Origin: Anaerolineales bacterium
GTDB taxonomy: Bacteria; Chloroflexota; Anaerolineae; Anaerolineales; Villigracilaceae
Direction: 5' to 3'
DNA length: 8,015 nucleotides
NCBI GenBank assembly: GCA_016789485.1
Contig: JAEURE010000111.1
Coordinates: 1-8,015, forward strand
Shown: positions 1-5,413 of the stretch, piece by piece
Numbering within the stretch: position 1 is the stretch's first letter
Layout: each line of letters begins with the position of its first letter
Translations under genes and position numbers: made by a program
The notes under the pieces: generated by a model
What the model saw: only the letters and a program-made list of their open reading frames with translations
Told to the model about the DNA's origin: nothing
Database searches by the model: none

Positions 1-861
1 GATGTCATTGACACCCTCGTCCAACAGGCGCTGGCAAATGGTCACACCGACCCGATTTGGCATGCGTGGACGAGGCCTGGCTGGGGTGCAGTCGATGCCA
101 CTTTACGAGTGGCAGGCATGGCCGCAGATGCCGATGCGCCGGTCTACATTGTCCACATGAACATGGGCGGCGAAGTGGATATGCTCAAGTATGCCCGCGA
201 ACGCGGAGTCAAAGTGATGGGCGAGACCTGCCCGCAATATCTGTTTTTCACTGAAGACGATCTGGAACGTGAGGATGGCGCAAAGTGGATCTGCTCCCCA
301 CCCATGCGCACCGAAGTGGATAACATCCGCTTATGGCAGGGACTGCACGATGGCATACTCCAAACCATCGGCACGGACCATTGTCCATTTTTCTTTGACG
401 GCACACAGCCAATTATTTATGAAGGCAAAGAGATAGCAATCGCTGGCAAAGAATTGGGAAAATACAACTTCACCAAAATACCCAACGGCTTGCCGGGCAT
501 TCAAGACCGCATGCCAATTTTATGGACATACGGCGTGCAAACGGGAAATATCAGCGCCAATCAATTTGTGGCGTACACATCCACCAACCCAGCAAAAATA
601 TTTGGCTTGTATCCGCGCAAGGGAGCGCTCGTGCCCGGCGCCGATGCGGACATTGTCATTTGGGACCCCGAGAAGAAACTGAAATACGGTGTCGCACATT
701 CTCATCAACGCACTGATTACAACCTATTTGAAGGCTGGGATATTATGGGTTATCCCGAAAAAGTTTTTCTGCGCGGCAAGTTGATCGTTGACGGAGAACA
801 GTGGCTTGGCAAAAGCGGAGACGGACAATTTTTAAAACGCGGTGAAGGCGAGGTTTTATAA
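1..861 (+). CDS. Dihydropyrimidinase / D-hydantoinase (5' truncated by the window edge)
   Basis: A cyclic-amidohydrolase-superfamily enzyme that hydrolyses the ring of dihydropyrimidines or hydantoins to N-carbamoyl amino acids in the cytosol. The reading frame is open from base 1; 286 C-terminal residues are present of a usual ~460. The first visible residues (DVID) are what normally follows the family's HAENG metal-ligand motif, so the two N-terminal metal histidines, the carboxylated lysine and the HAEN histidine lie outside the window. Seen here are the HAWTRP segment (bases 58-75), the metal-binding histidine in VYIVHM (codon 154-156), GETCPQYL, KWICSPPMR, the catalytic/metal aspartate in GTDHCPF (codon 376-378), KIPNGLPGI, STNPAKIFGLYPRKG, DADIVIWDP and the DYNLFEG end motif. 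All of these are typical of hydantoinase/dihydropyrimidinase rather than dihydroorotase. The natural substrate cannot be told from this fragment. The stop is 3 bases before the next gene, implying cotranscription. Confidence 0.93.
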   Translation, partial: DVIDTLVQQALANGHTDPIWHAWTRPGWGAVDATLRVAGMAADADAPVYIVHMNMGGEVDMLKYARERGVKVMGETCPQYLFFTEDDLEREDGAKWICSPPMRTEVDNIRLWQGLHDGILQTIGTDHCPFFFDGTQPIIYEGKEIAIAGKELGKYNFTKIPNGLPGIQDRMPILWTYGVQTGNISANQFVAYTSTNPAKIFGLYPRKGALVPGADADIVIWDPEKKLKYGVAHSHQRTDYNLFEGWDIMGYPEKVFLRGKLIVDGEQWLGKSGDGQFLKRGEGEVL

Positions 862-864
862 ACC

Positions 865-1242
865 ATGACATCCAAAAAACCGCTCATTCACTGTGACGCG
901 CTCGTTGTCCACTGCATGGACTACCGCCTGCAAAAATTCATCCAACCGTGGATCACTGTCCGCTTTGGCTATGACAACTTCGACATCATTTCGCTTGCAG
1001 GTAGTGTCCACGATTACGAGATGGTCTTGAAATATGTGGAACTTGCGGAAAAAATCCACACCATCGACACCGTCTGCCTGATCAACCACGAAGATTGCCG
1101 CGCCTACGGGCGTGATGGAACCTACAGGCGTCACAAGCATGACTTGATGGATGCGCAATCGAAAATCAAAGCACTCTTTCCAAAATTAATAGTGGAAACC
1201 TTCTATCTGCATTTGGATGGAACCTTTGAACCCATTTCGTGA
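865..1242 (+). CDS. Short beta-carbonic-anhydrase-like protein, copy A (125 aa)
   Basis: A small protein with the beta-carbonic anhydrase active-site signature: C17-M-D19-Y-R21 (the CxDxR zinc/dyad motif) and H75-E-D-C78 (the HxxC zinc pair) 58 residues later, close to the spacing in classical beta enzymes. Known family chemistry is reversible hydration of CO2; relatives also hydrolyse COS or CS2. At 125 residues it is shorter than the ~165-230 of typical members, it lacks an N-terminal helical arm, and the canonical RNAGN segment is replaced by SLAGS. The residue after the last ligand is Arg79 instead of the usual Gly. The start ATG is 3 bases after the hydantoinase stop, with GAGG 11 bases upstream lying inside the preceding gene, so translation is probably coupled. 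It is paralogous to the next gene (about 47% identity, counted by eye). Activity is inferred; a non-enzymatic zinc or anion-binding role is possible. Confidence 0.8.
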   Translation: MTSKKPLIHCDALVVHCMDYRLQKFIQPWITVRFGYDNFDIISLAGSVHDYEMVLKYVELAEKIHTIDTVCLINHEDCRAYGRDGTYRRHKHDLMDAQSKIKALFPKLIVETFYLHLDGTFEPIS

Positions 1243-1247
1243 AAGGA
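1242..1247 (+). promoter_or_regulatory. Ribosome binding site deciding the start of CA-like copy B
   Basis: AAAGGA with a six-base spacer to the ATG at 1254. It overlaps the final base of the copy A stop codon and favours 1254 over the in-frame GTG at 1239. Confidence 0.7.
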
Positions 1248-1253
1248 ATCCCC

Positions 1254-1616
1254 ATGTCGCATAAATGTGAAGCCATTGTCGTCCACTGCATGGATTTTCG
1301 CCTGCAATCCTTCATCAATCAATGGCTGGAAACAAATCTCAGCAAAGCGAGTTATGACCGTGCTGTGATGGCTGGCGGTGTATTTGACGTGTACGATGTC
1401 ATCCGTCAGGTGGATATTTCCTCCCGTCTGCACGGTATTTCCAAAGTCATCCTCATCAACCACGAAGACTGCGGCATGTACGGCCCCGGCGGCACCGAAG
1501 CTCACCACGAAGAAGATTTGAAAGAAGCCGAAGAAAAGATCCGCCGCATCTTCCCCCACCTTGAAGTGGATACTTACTATTTAAATCTGGATGGCACCTT
1601 CGAACAGAAGTCATAA
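1254..1616 (+). CDS. Short beta-carbonic-anhydrase-like protein, copy B (120 aa)
   Basis: Tandem paralogue of the preceding gene, with C12-M-D14-F-R16 and H70-E-D-C73 as the full beta-carbonic-anhydrase zinc and Asp/Arg dyad set, followed here by the canonical Gly74. It also shares the C-terminal LDGTFE segment and the INHEDC core with copy A; about 55 of 116 aligned residues match without gaps. I chose the ATG at 1254 because AAAGGA lies six bases before it and the protein then aligns with copy A from its first residues. A GTG at 1239 overlapping the copy A stop would add five unlikely residues. It is in one apparent operon with the hydantoinase gene and copy A. The most likely role is CO2/bicarbonate interconversion in the cytosol, or a related C1-sulfur hydrolysis; it could also work as a heteromer with copy A. 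Function is inferred from motifs only. Confidence 0.8.
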   Translation: MSHKCEAIVVHCMDFRLQSFINQWLETNLSKASYDRAVMAGGVFDVYDVIRQVDISSRLHGISKVILINHEDCGMYGPGGTEAHHEEDLKEAEEKIRRIFPHLEVDTYYLNLDGTFEQKS

Positions 1617-1624
1617 CAAGGCAT

Positions 1625-1653
1625 TTGGCTTTTTTACATGGCTTCAATATGAT
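1625..1653 (+). promoter_or_regulatory. Candidate sigma-70-type promoter for the SulP gene
   Basis: TTGGCT (1625-1630) and TATGAT (1648-1653) are separated by exactly 17 bases, immediately after the stop of the upstream gene. They match the consensus hexamers at 4 and 5 of 6 positions. A start near base 1660 would give a leader of about 78 bases before the SulP ATG. This suggests that SulP can be transcribed separately from the hydantoinase/CA-like genes; read-through from upstream is not excluded, since no clear terminator lies between them. Confidence 0.5.
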
Positions 1654-1671
1654 AAAATCCCGCTACGAAAA

Positions 1672-1727
1672 CAAAGGACGCCCTGGGGGAGCACGAGCCT
1701 TTGGATAAAAAATTATTCCGTACGGAG
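1672..1727 (+). other. Foldable 5' leader of the SulP gene
   Basis: CAAAGG (1672-1677) can pair with CCTTTG (1698-1703), enclosing a small CCC/GGG hairpin (1681-1683 with 1687-1689). Further on, the palindrome TCCGTACGGA (1717-1726) includes most of the GGAG Shine-Dalgarno sequence (1724-1727) that serves the ATG at 1738, so a short TCC-GTAC-GGA hairpin could mask it. It matches no riboswitch class I recognise. The pairings are seen in the sequence; a regulatory role is inference. Confidence 0.3.
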
Positions 1728-1737
1728 AAACAAATAT

Positions 1738-3420
1738 ATGCCACGTCGTTCATTGACTCGCCTGTACAAGGACGAGTTCTCAAACTATTCTCTTGCTAAA
1801 TTTCAACAGGATATGCTCGCAGGTCTTACCGTCGCTGCAGTGGCGCTGCCTCTTGCGCTTGCATTCGGAGTCGCCTCAGGCGCATCTGCCGCAGCGGGAT
1901 TGGTCACTGCCATTCTTGCAGGCATCATCATGGGCTTGCTGGGCGGCGCGCCTTATCAGATCAGCGGACCCACAGGCGCAATGTCTGCGGTGTTGATCGT
2001 ACTTGTTGCACGCTATGGGCTGGAAGGCATTTGGGTTGCAGGCTTGATCTCAGGCGCCTTGCTGCTCGGCATTGGAATCCTGCGCCTCGGTCGTTTTATC
2101 GCCTTCATCCCCGCGCCAGTCATCAGCGGTTTTACCTCGGGCATCGCCCTCATTATTTTCATAGGTCAAATCGATAATTTTTTAGGGATCAAAACAGCAG
2201 CCACCGAAACTGCCGCGCAAAAATTCCTTGGATATTTTTCCACCAGATTCACGCCAGACTGGCAATCACTATCTCTCGGACTGGTTGTGGTCGGGACAAT
2301 GCTTCTCTGGCCTGCAAAATGGAATGCGCGATTCCCATCCTCGTTGATGGGAATTATCCTTGCCGCGCTTCTTAACAGCGCCTTGAGTTGGTCTGCCCCA
2401 ATGATCGGAGCCATCCCCCGCACCTTGTTCCTCGCAGACCGCCTTAGCCTCTCGAATATCCCGTTCAACAACCTGCCCGAATTCATTGCACCCACGCTTA
2501 CCATCACCGCGCTTGGCGCAGTGGAATCATTGCTAGCCGGCGCTGTCGGCTCCAACATGACAGGCGTGCGCCTGCAAGCAAATCAGGAACTCATCGCACA
2601 GGGGATTGGAAACATGATCATTCCCTTCTTTGGCGGCGTTCCAGCCACGGCAGCGATCGCCCGTTCTAGCGTGGGCATCAAATCAGGTGGACAAACTCGC
2701 ATGGTCAGCATTATTCACGCAGTTGGGTTATTGCTTTCCATGTTTTTACTAACGCCATTCATGGAACGCATTCCGCTTGCTGCATTGGCTGGCGTGTTAA
2801 TGGTCACTGCCGTGCGGATGAACGAATGGGAAGCGATCAACTTCATCTTCGGCAAACGCTTCAAGACGGATATCATTGCCTTCACCATCACCATGCTGGC
2901 CACCATCGTACTGGATTTGACTCAAGCCATCCTGATCGGTTCTTTTCTGGCTGGGGCAGTCTTTCTCAACAAAATCGCCAGCATCGATATCACCGTTCAA
3001 GATGTGGATATCAAGCGATTAAGGGAAAAGGGCATCGAAACTCAAGGAAAGTGCAAACACGTCCGCGTGGCATTCTTAACGGGTCCCCTGTTCTTTGCGG
3101 CAACAGGCCAATTCAACGAAGCCTTTGCAAATCTGCAGGAGACTCACGCCCTCATTCTCTCCATGCGCGGGGTTTCGTTGGTGGATACGGCGGGCATTGA
3201 AGCCATTCACCGTCTGCACGAAAGACTCCATAAACAAGGCGGCACGCTCATGTTTGCAGGTCTCCACGATAATGCACGCAACATGATGGAGCGTGGCGGT
3301 CTGGTCAAATTGATCGGCGAGGAGAATTTCTTCTGGTCCAGCGATCAAGCTATCATCGAAGCCGAGAGGCGGGGCTGTAAATTCTGTCAAACGCAGAGCA
3401 GGATGAACACATTCAACTGA
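1738..3420 (+). CDS. SulP/SLC26-family anion transporter with C-terminal STAS domain
   Basis: An inner-membrane anion transporter of 560 residues, the usual size for bacterial SulP proteins. The N-terminal part carries the family hallmark GLTVAAVALPLALAFGVASG at about residues 29-48, ISGPTG with Thr79, many hydrophobic helices to about residue 420, and FGGVPATAAI plus a GGQTR segment in the middle. A STAS domain (about 440-545) follows, with the VD483TAG signature at its anti-sigma-antagonist-like site. The core resembles cyanobacterial bicarbonate transporter BicA as I remember it, including the Thr of ISxPTG. However, the position corresponding to BicA's sodium-site Asp is Glu263, and the nearby Thr is Ala267. 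Substrates known for the family are sulfate, bicarbonate and other anions; the adjacent carbonic-anhydrase-like genes favour bicarbonate. The ATG at 1738 is chosen because GGAG precedes it by ten bases and the frame upstream has no family-like sequence. The 3' end overlaps the opposing acyltransferase gene by 8 bases. Confidence 0.9.
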   Translation: MPRRSLTRLYKDEFSNYSLAKFQQDMLAGLTVAAVALPLALAFGVASGASAAAGLVTAILAGIIMGLLGGAPYQISGPTGAMSAVLIVLVARYGLEGIWVAGLISGALLLGIGILRLGRFIAFIPAPVISGFTSGIALIIFIGQIDNFLGIKTAATETAAQKFLGYFSTRFTPDWQSLSLGLVVVGTMLLWPAKWNARFPSSLMGIILAALLNSALSWSAPMIGAIPRTLFLADRLSLSNIPFNNLPEFIAPTLTITALGAVESLLAGAVGSNMTGVRLQANQELIAQGIGNMIIPFFGGVPATAAIARSSVGIKSGGQTRMVSIIHAVGLLLSMFLLTPFMERIPLAALAGVLMVTAVRMNEWEAINFIFGKRFKTDIIAFTITMLATIVLDLTQAILIGSFLAGAVFLNKIASIDITVQDVDIKRLREKGIETQGKCKHVRVAFLTGPLFFAATGQFNEAFANLQETHALILSMRGVSLVDTAGIEAIHRLHERLHKQGGTLMFAGLHDNARNMMERGGLVKLIGEENFFWSSDQAIIEAERRGCKFCQTQSRMNTFN

Positions 3421-4099
3421 TCGATTTATTTTTCAGCAGTTCCCGCGTTCGTGGAAAATCCTTATAATATCCACGGTAACTTTCAGGCAGCAGAGCTGCT
3501 ATGCGGCACATCACTTCGTCAATCGAAGACTGCAACAACGCATCCCGTTCTGCGCCTTTGACTGATTTAATATCAGGCGGAAAGTACATTTCGTCTCCGG
3601 CATTGATCGTGATCTTGAGTCGTTTAAATTTCTTCAAGCGGGCGACCACATCCGCATCTTCCGTGCCAGTCAGCGCAACAGGGATAATGCCCACATTGGC
3701 GGAACTTGCAATGTAGATCGCGCCAGGTTCGGCTTTGAGCAAACTGGCGGTTTTCGAACGCGTTCCTTCGGGCGCGATCACCATCACGCCACCGTTTTTC
3801 AACCGTGTGATAAATTCACGAATGGCTTTCATATCCGCCTGCCCGCGTGTGAGCCATGTCACCCGCAGCCATGAAGCGACGATCCGAGCTAGGAATTGTT
3901 TCTTGTATTTATCAGTCAAAGGGTGGATGAGATCATCGTTATCGATCACATAATAAACAACAAGCGAATCCAGCCTGCCCAGGTGATTTGATGCGAGCAT
4001 ATATCCGCCCTTGGGCAATTTACTGACATCGCCATGCACCTCAATATCCGCGATCAACGGCAGGATCTTTCTTGCGAAGAATCGAACAGATGCGCTCAT
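3413..4099 (-). CDS. PlsC-like 1-acyl-sn-glycerol-3-phosphate acyltransferase, downstream copy (228 aa)
   Basis: A membrane-associated acyltransferase of the LPLAT/PlsC family that transfers an acyl chain to a lysophospholipid-type acceptor, most likely lysophosphatidic acid to phosphatidic acid. All family blocks are visible: N-H39-LGRL-D44 (catalytic HX4D), R85 in WLTRGQ (block II), E111GTR114 (block III) and IIPVALTG (block IV, about 138-145). The ATG at 4099 is chosen because it overlaps the upstream gene's TGA as ATGA and gives an N-terminus matching the upstream paralogue. The frame stays open to 4186, but that extension would lie inside the neighbour and looks unlike the family. It has no strong membrane segment beyond the N-terminal hydrophobic stretch. 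The C-terminal part (EVMCRIAALLPE...RGYY) is shared with its paralogue. The exact acceptor and acyl donor (acyl-CoA, acyl-ACP or acyl-phosphate) cannot be told. Confidence 0.88.
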   Translation of the reverse strand: MSASVRFFARKILPLIADIEVHGDVSKLPKGGYMLASNHLGRLDSLVVYYVIDNDDLIHPLTDKYKKQFLARIVASWLRVTWLTRGQADMKAIREFITRLKNGGVMVIAPEGTRSKTASLLKAEPGAIYIASSANVGIIPVALTGTEDADVVARLKKFKRLKITINAGDEMYFPPDIKSVKGAERDALLQSSIDEVMCRIAALLPESYRGYYKDFPRTRELLKNKSIS

Positions 4100-4764
4100 C
4101 CTTTTTCCGCCAGGAGTTCCTTCAACCTTGGATGCTCCGCATAAAACCCGCGGTTTTTCTCTGGCAGCATTACTGCGATTCGGCACATGATTTCATCCGT
4201 GTATTCCTGAAGTTTTTCTTCACGATTCTCTTTTGGAAAAGGCGGCAGTGTGAACGGTTTGCCTGCCGTCAATTTGATCTGTGTACGCCGAAATTTTTTA
4301 AGGTTGCCTTTGAAAAGTCTATCTTCCGTCCCTGAAATTGCCACGGGTAGGATCTGCCAGCCCATTTTGGATGCAAGATATGCAACGCCGGGCTTGCCTT
4401 GCGCCATCTTCTCATCGCGGGCGCGTGTGCCTTCCGGCGCAATGACGAGAGTCTGTCCCTCCTCCATCCGTTTCATCATTTCACGCATCGAGCGGAGGTC
4501 GGGATTAAAGCGGTCAATAAAAATAAAATTGAGGTGTTTACCAAGCCAGCGCAGCAAGGGATTTTCCTGCCACTTCTCGGCAACTGGAATAAAGAGATTC
4601 CAGTTATCAAGGGCATAATATGCCATCGGCGCATCGAGAAAACCGAGGTGGTTTACTGCAATAACAAACCCGCCTTTTTCAGGCAGGTTTTCATAACCAG
4701 ACATTTCTATTCTTGTGATGAGTTTCAAAACTGTATGTATCAGCCAGCGCAGGAATCTTTTCAT
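4096..4764 (-). CDS. PlsC-like 1-acyl-sn-glycerol-3-phosphate acyltransferase, upstream copy (222 aa)
   Basis: Paralogue of the following gene and first of the pair in transcription order. Blocks are at the same residue numbers: N-H39-LGFL-D44, FIDR85, E111GTR114 and ILPVAISG (138-145), so catalytic and phosphate-binding residues are intact. The N-terminal MKRFLRWLIHTVLKLI is an amphipathic or hydrophobic membrane anchor with basic residues, as usual in this family. The stop TGA overlaps the next start (ATGA), indicating translational coupling and probably joint use of the two enzymes in phospholipid assembly, for example with different acceptors or chain lengths. No good Shine-Dalgarno sequence precedes the ATG at 4764 (the bases are TTAAAGT), so translation may be weak or start from a very short leader. 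A terminator between this gene and the PilZ gene means that the pair needs its own promoter in 4765-4810, where I see only a weak TAAAAT. Confidence 0.9.
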   Translation of the reverse strand: MKRFLRWLIHTVLKLITRIEMSGYENLPEKGGFVIAVNHLGFLDAPMAYYALDNWNLFIPVAEKWQENPLLRWLGKHLNFIFIDRFNPDLRSMREMMKRMEEGQTLVIAPEGTRARDEKMAQGKPGVAYLASKMGWQILPVAISGTEDRLFKGNLKKFRRTQIKLTAGKPFTLPPFPKENREEKLQEYTDEIMCRIAVMLPEKNRGFYAEHPRLKELLAEKG

Positions 4765-4810
4765 ACTTTAATTTTACACGGTTTTACAATCCAGCCGCAT
4801 ATCCATGGAT

Positions 4811-4846
4811 TAAATAAAAAATGCCTTGCTGCGGGAGCAAGGCATT
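4811..4846 (-). terminator. Intrinsic terminator of the PilZ gene
   Basis: An 11-bp perfect stem (4820-4830 with 4836-4846, AATGCCTTGCT and its complement) with a 5-base loop is followed on the - strand by TTTTATTTA. It starts 16 bases past the PilZ stop. On the + strand no T-run follows, so it works in the - direction only and insulates the acyltransferase pair from upstream transcription. Confidence 0.9.
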
Positions 4847-4861
4847 GGTAAATATAATCAA

Positions 4862-5251
4862 CTATCCCCAGATGTAATCCGAGTTGCTTTTGTGATGTGA
4901 TTGTCGCTGCGCGCCATATTCGTTGAACATCTTTACAAAAACATCGTAGTCGGCCGGGGTCATATCCACAAGTTGGAAACCGACATTGTAAATTGTGGGG
5001 TCATAGGGGTCGCGCTGGCACCATCGAACGCGTGCGGAAAAAGTCAGGTAGCTTTTATTGGAGATCTCGCGGGTTTGATCAATGCGCAATTGAAAATTCG
5101 TACCGAGAGGAATGGGAGCACTGCTCTCGATCTTAAATCCGCCAGTGCTAATATCAGAGATCTGGCCCAAAAGTTCACCAGTGGCTTCGTCAAGCACTCG
5201 CATGTAATAAGTGAAATTTTTACGATCCAGTTTTCGACGTTCGGCTTTCAT
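4862..5251 (-). CDS. PilZ domain protein (129 aa), likely c-di-GMP binding
   Basis: A single-domain PilZ protein, the receptor fold for cyclic di-GMP. Both ligand motifs are present: RxxxR as R6-KLD-R10 near the N-terminus, and DxSxxG as D33-I-S35-TG-G38, followed by the beta-barrel pattern (GTNFQLRI, ARVRWCQ, YNVGFQLVDM). The rest (to residue 129) is a short polar tail; there is no signal peptide or membrane helix, so it is cytosolic. Stand-alone PilZ proteins typically act as adaptors altering motility, polysaccharide synthesis or lipid-linked processes; nothing nearby names the partner. The ATG at 5251 has AAAGGAG with a six-base spacer. The Shine-Dalgarno sequence is part of AGGAGACTCCT on the + strand, which could fold over itself. 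It is monocistronic, with its own terminator and an upstream region rich in palindromes. Confidence 0.88.
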   Translation of the reverse strand: MKAERRKLDRKNFTYYMRVLDEATGELLGQISDISTGGFKIESSAPIPLGTNFQLRIDQTREISNKSYLTFSARVRWCQRDPYDPTIYNVGFQLVDMTPADYDVFVKMFNEYGAQRQSHHKSNSDYIWG

Positions 5252-5260
5252 AGGAGACTC

Positions 5261-5275
5261 CTTTCATAATGAAAG
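5261..5275. promoter_or_regulatory. 15-base palindrome upstream of the PilZ gene (operator candidate)
   Basis: CTTTCAT-A-ATGAAAG is a perfect 7+7 inverted repeat around one base, ending 10 bases before the PilZ start on the - strand and lying in its 5' leader. The core TTCATAATGAA recurs as its reverse complement at 5338-5348. It is a candidate repressor site; the protein that would bind is unknown. Confidence 0.4.
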
Positions 5276-5285
5276 TTGGGCTATT

Positions 5286-5291
5286 AGTATA
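5286..5291 (-). promoter_or_regulatory. Possible -10 element for the PilZ gene
   Basis: TATACT on the - strand (5 of 6 consensus bases), 34 bases before the ATG at 5251 and between the two palindromes. No convincing -35 hexamer sits at 17 bases, so this is weak. Confidence 0.3.
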
Positions 5292-5337
5292 TTTCATTAA
5301 AGCTACGACTAGGTGAAATTAGACCAAATATCACAGA

Positions 5338-5348
5338 TTCATTATGAA
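5338..5348. promoter_or_regulatory. Second copy of the palindromic motif upstream of the PilZ gene
   Basis: TTCAT-T-ATGAA, the reverse complement of the core of the 5261-5275 palindrome. A degenerate half-like copy (TTTCATTAAAG) lies at 5291-5301 between them. The 162-base gap between the PilZ and thiolase genes otherwise shows AT-rich sequence and no terminator hairpin for the thiolase gene. Confidence 0.35.
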
Positions 5349-5413
5349 ATTGCAATGATTTTCCTTTAAAACCTCAATTAAATTCTATAAACCACCCTCC
5401 AAATGACGTTGAT

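Noticed and set aside
1239..1253. GTG start at 1239 for CA-like copy B
   Set aside because: It overlaps the previous stop and adds MKGIP without homology to copy A; the ATG at 1254 has a proper ribosome site.
1617..1640. T-rich tract after the CA-like genes as an intrinsic terminator
   Set aside because: Only a three-pair stem can be drawn before the six T residues, too weak to call.
1672..1700. Guanidine-II (mini-ykkC) riboswitch in the SulP leader, from the ACG-containing loops
   Set aside because: The first loop is ACGC instead of ACGR, the stems are two or three pairs long, and the downstream gene is not a known guanidine-related gene.
1591..1737. In-frame N-terminal extension of the SulP gene back to an ATG at 1591
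   Set aside because: It would overlap copy B of the CA-like gene, contains no family-like sequence and has no ribosome site. The ATG at 1738 has GGAG at a good distance and the family sequence begins after it.
2166..2558. Open frame of 130 codons on the - strand inside the SulP gene
   Set aside because: It is a shadow of the SulP coding sequence with no family-like features or ribosome site. The same holds for the + strand frame at 4399-4851 opposite the PlsC gene and the - strand frame at 1203-1559 opposite the CA-like gene.
4100..4186. Longer start for the downstream PlsC gene at 4186
   Set aside because: The extra 29 residues lie wholly within the upstream gene and are unlike the family; the ATGA-coupled start at 4099 aligns both paralogues.
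4801..4810. Palindrome ATCCATGGAT upstream of the PlsC pair as an operator
   Set aside because: A single 10-base palindrome without a second copy or a clear promoter next to it is within chance expectation.
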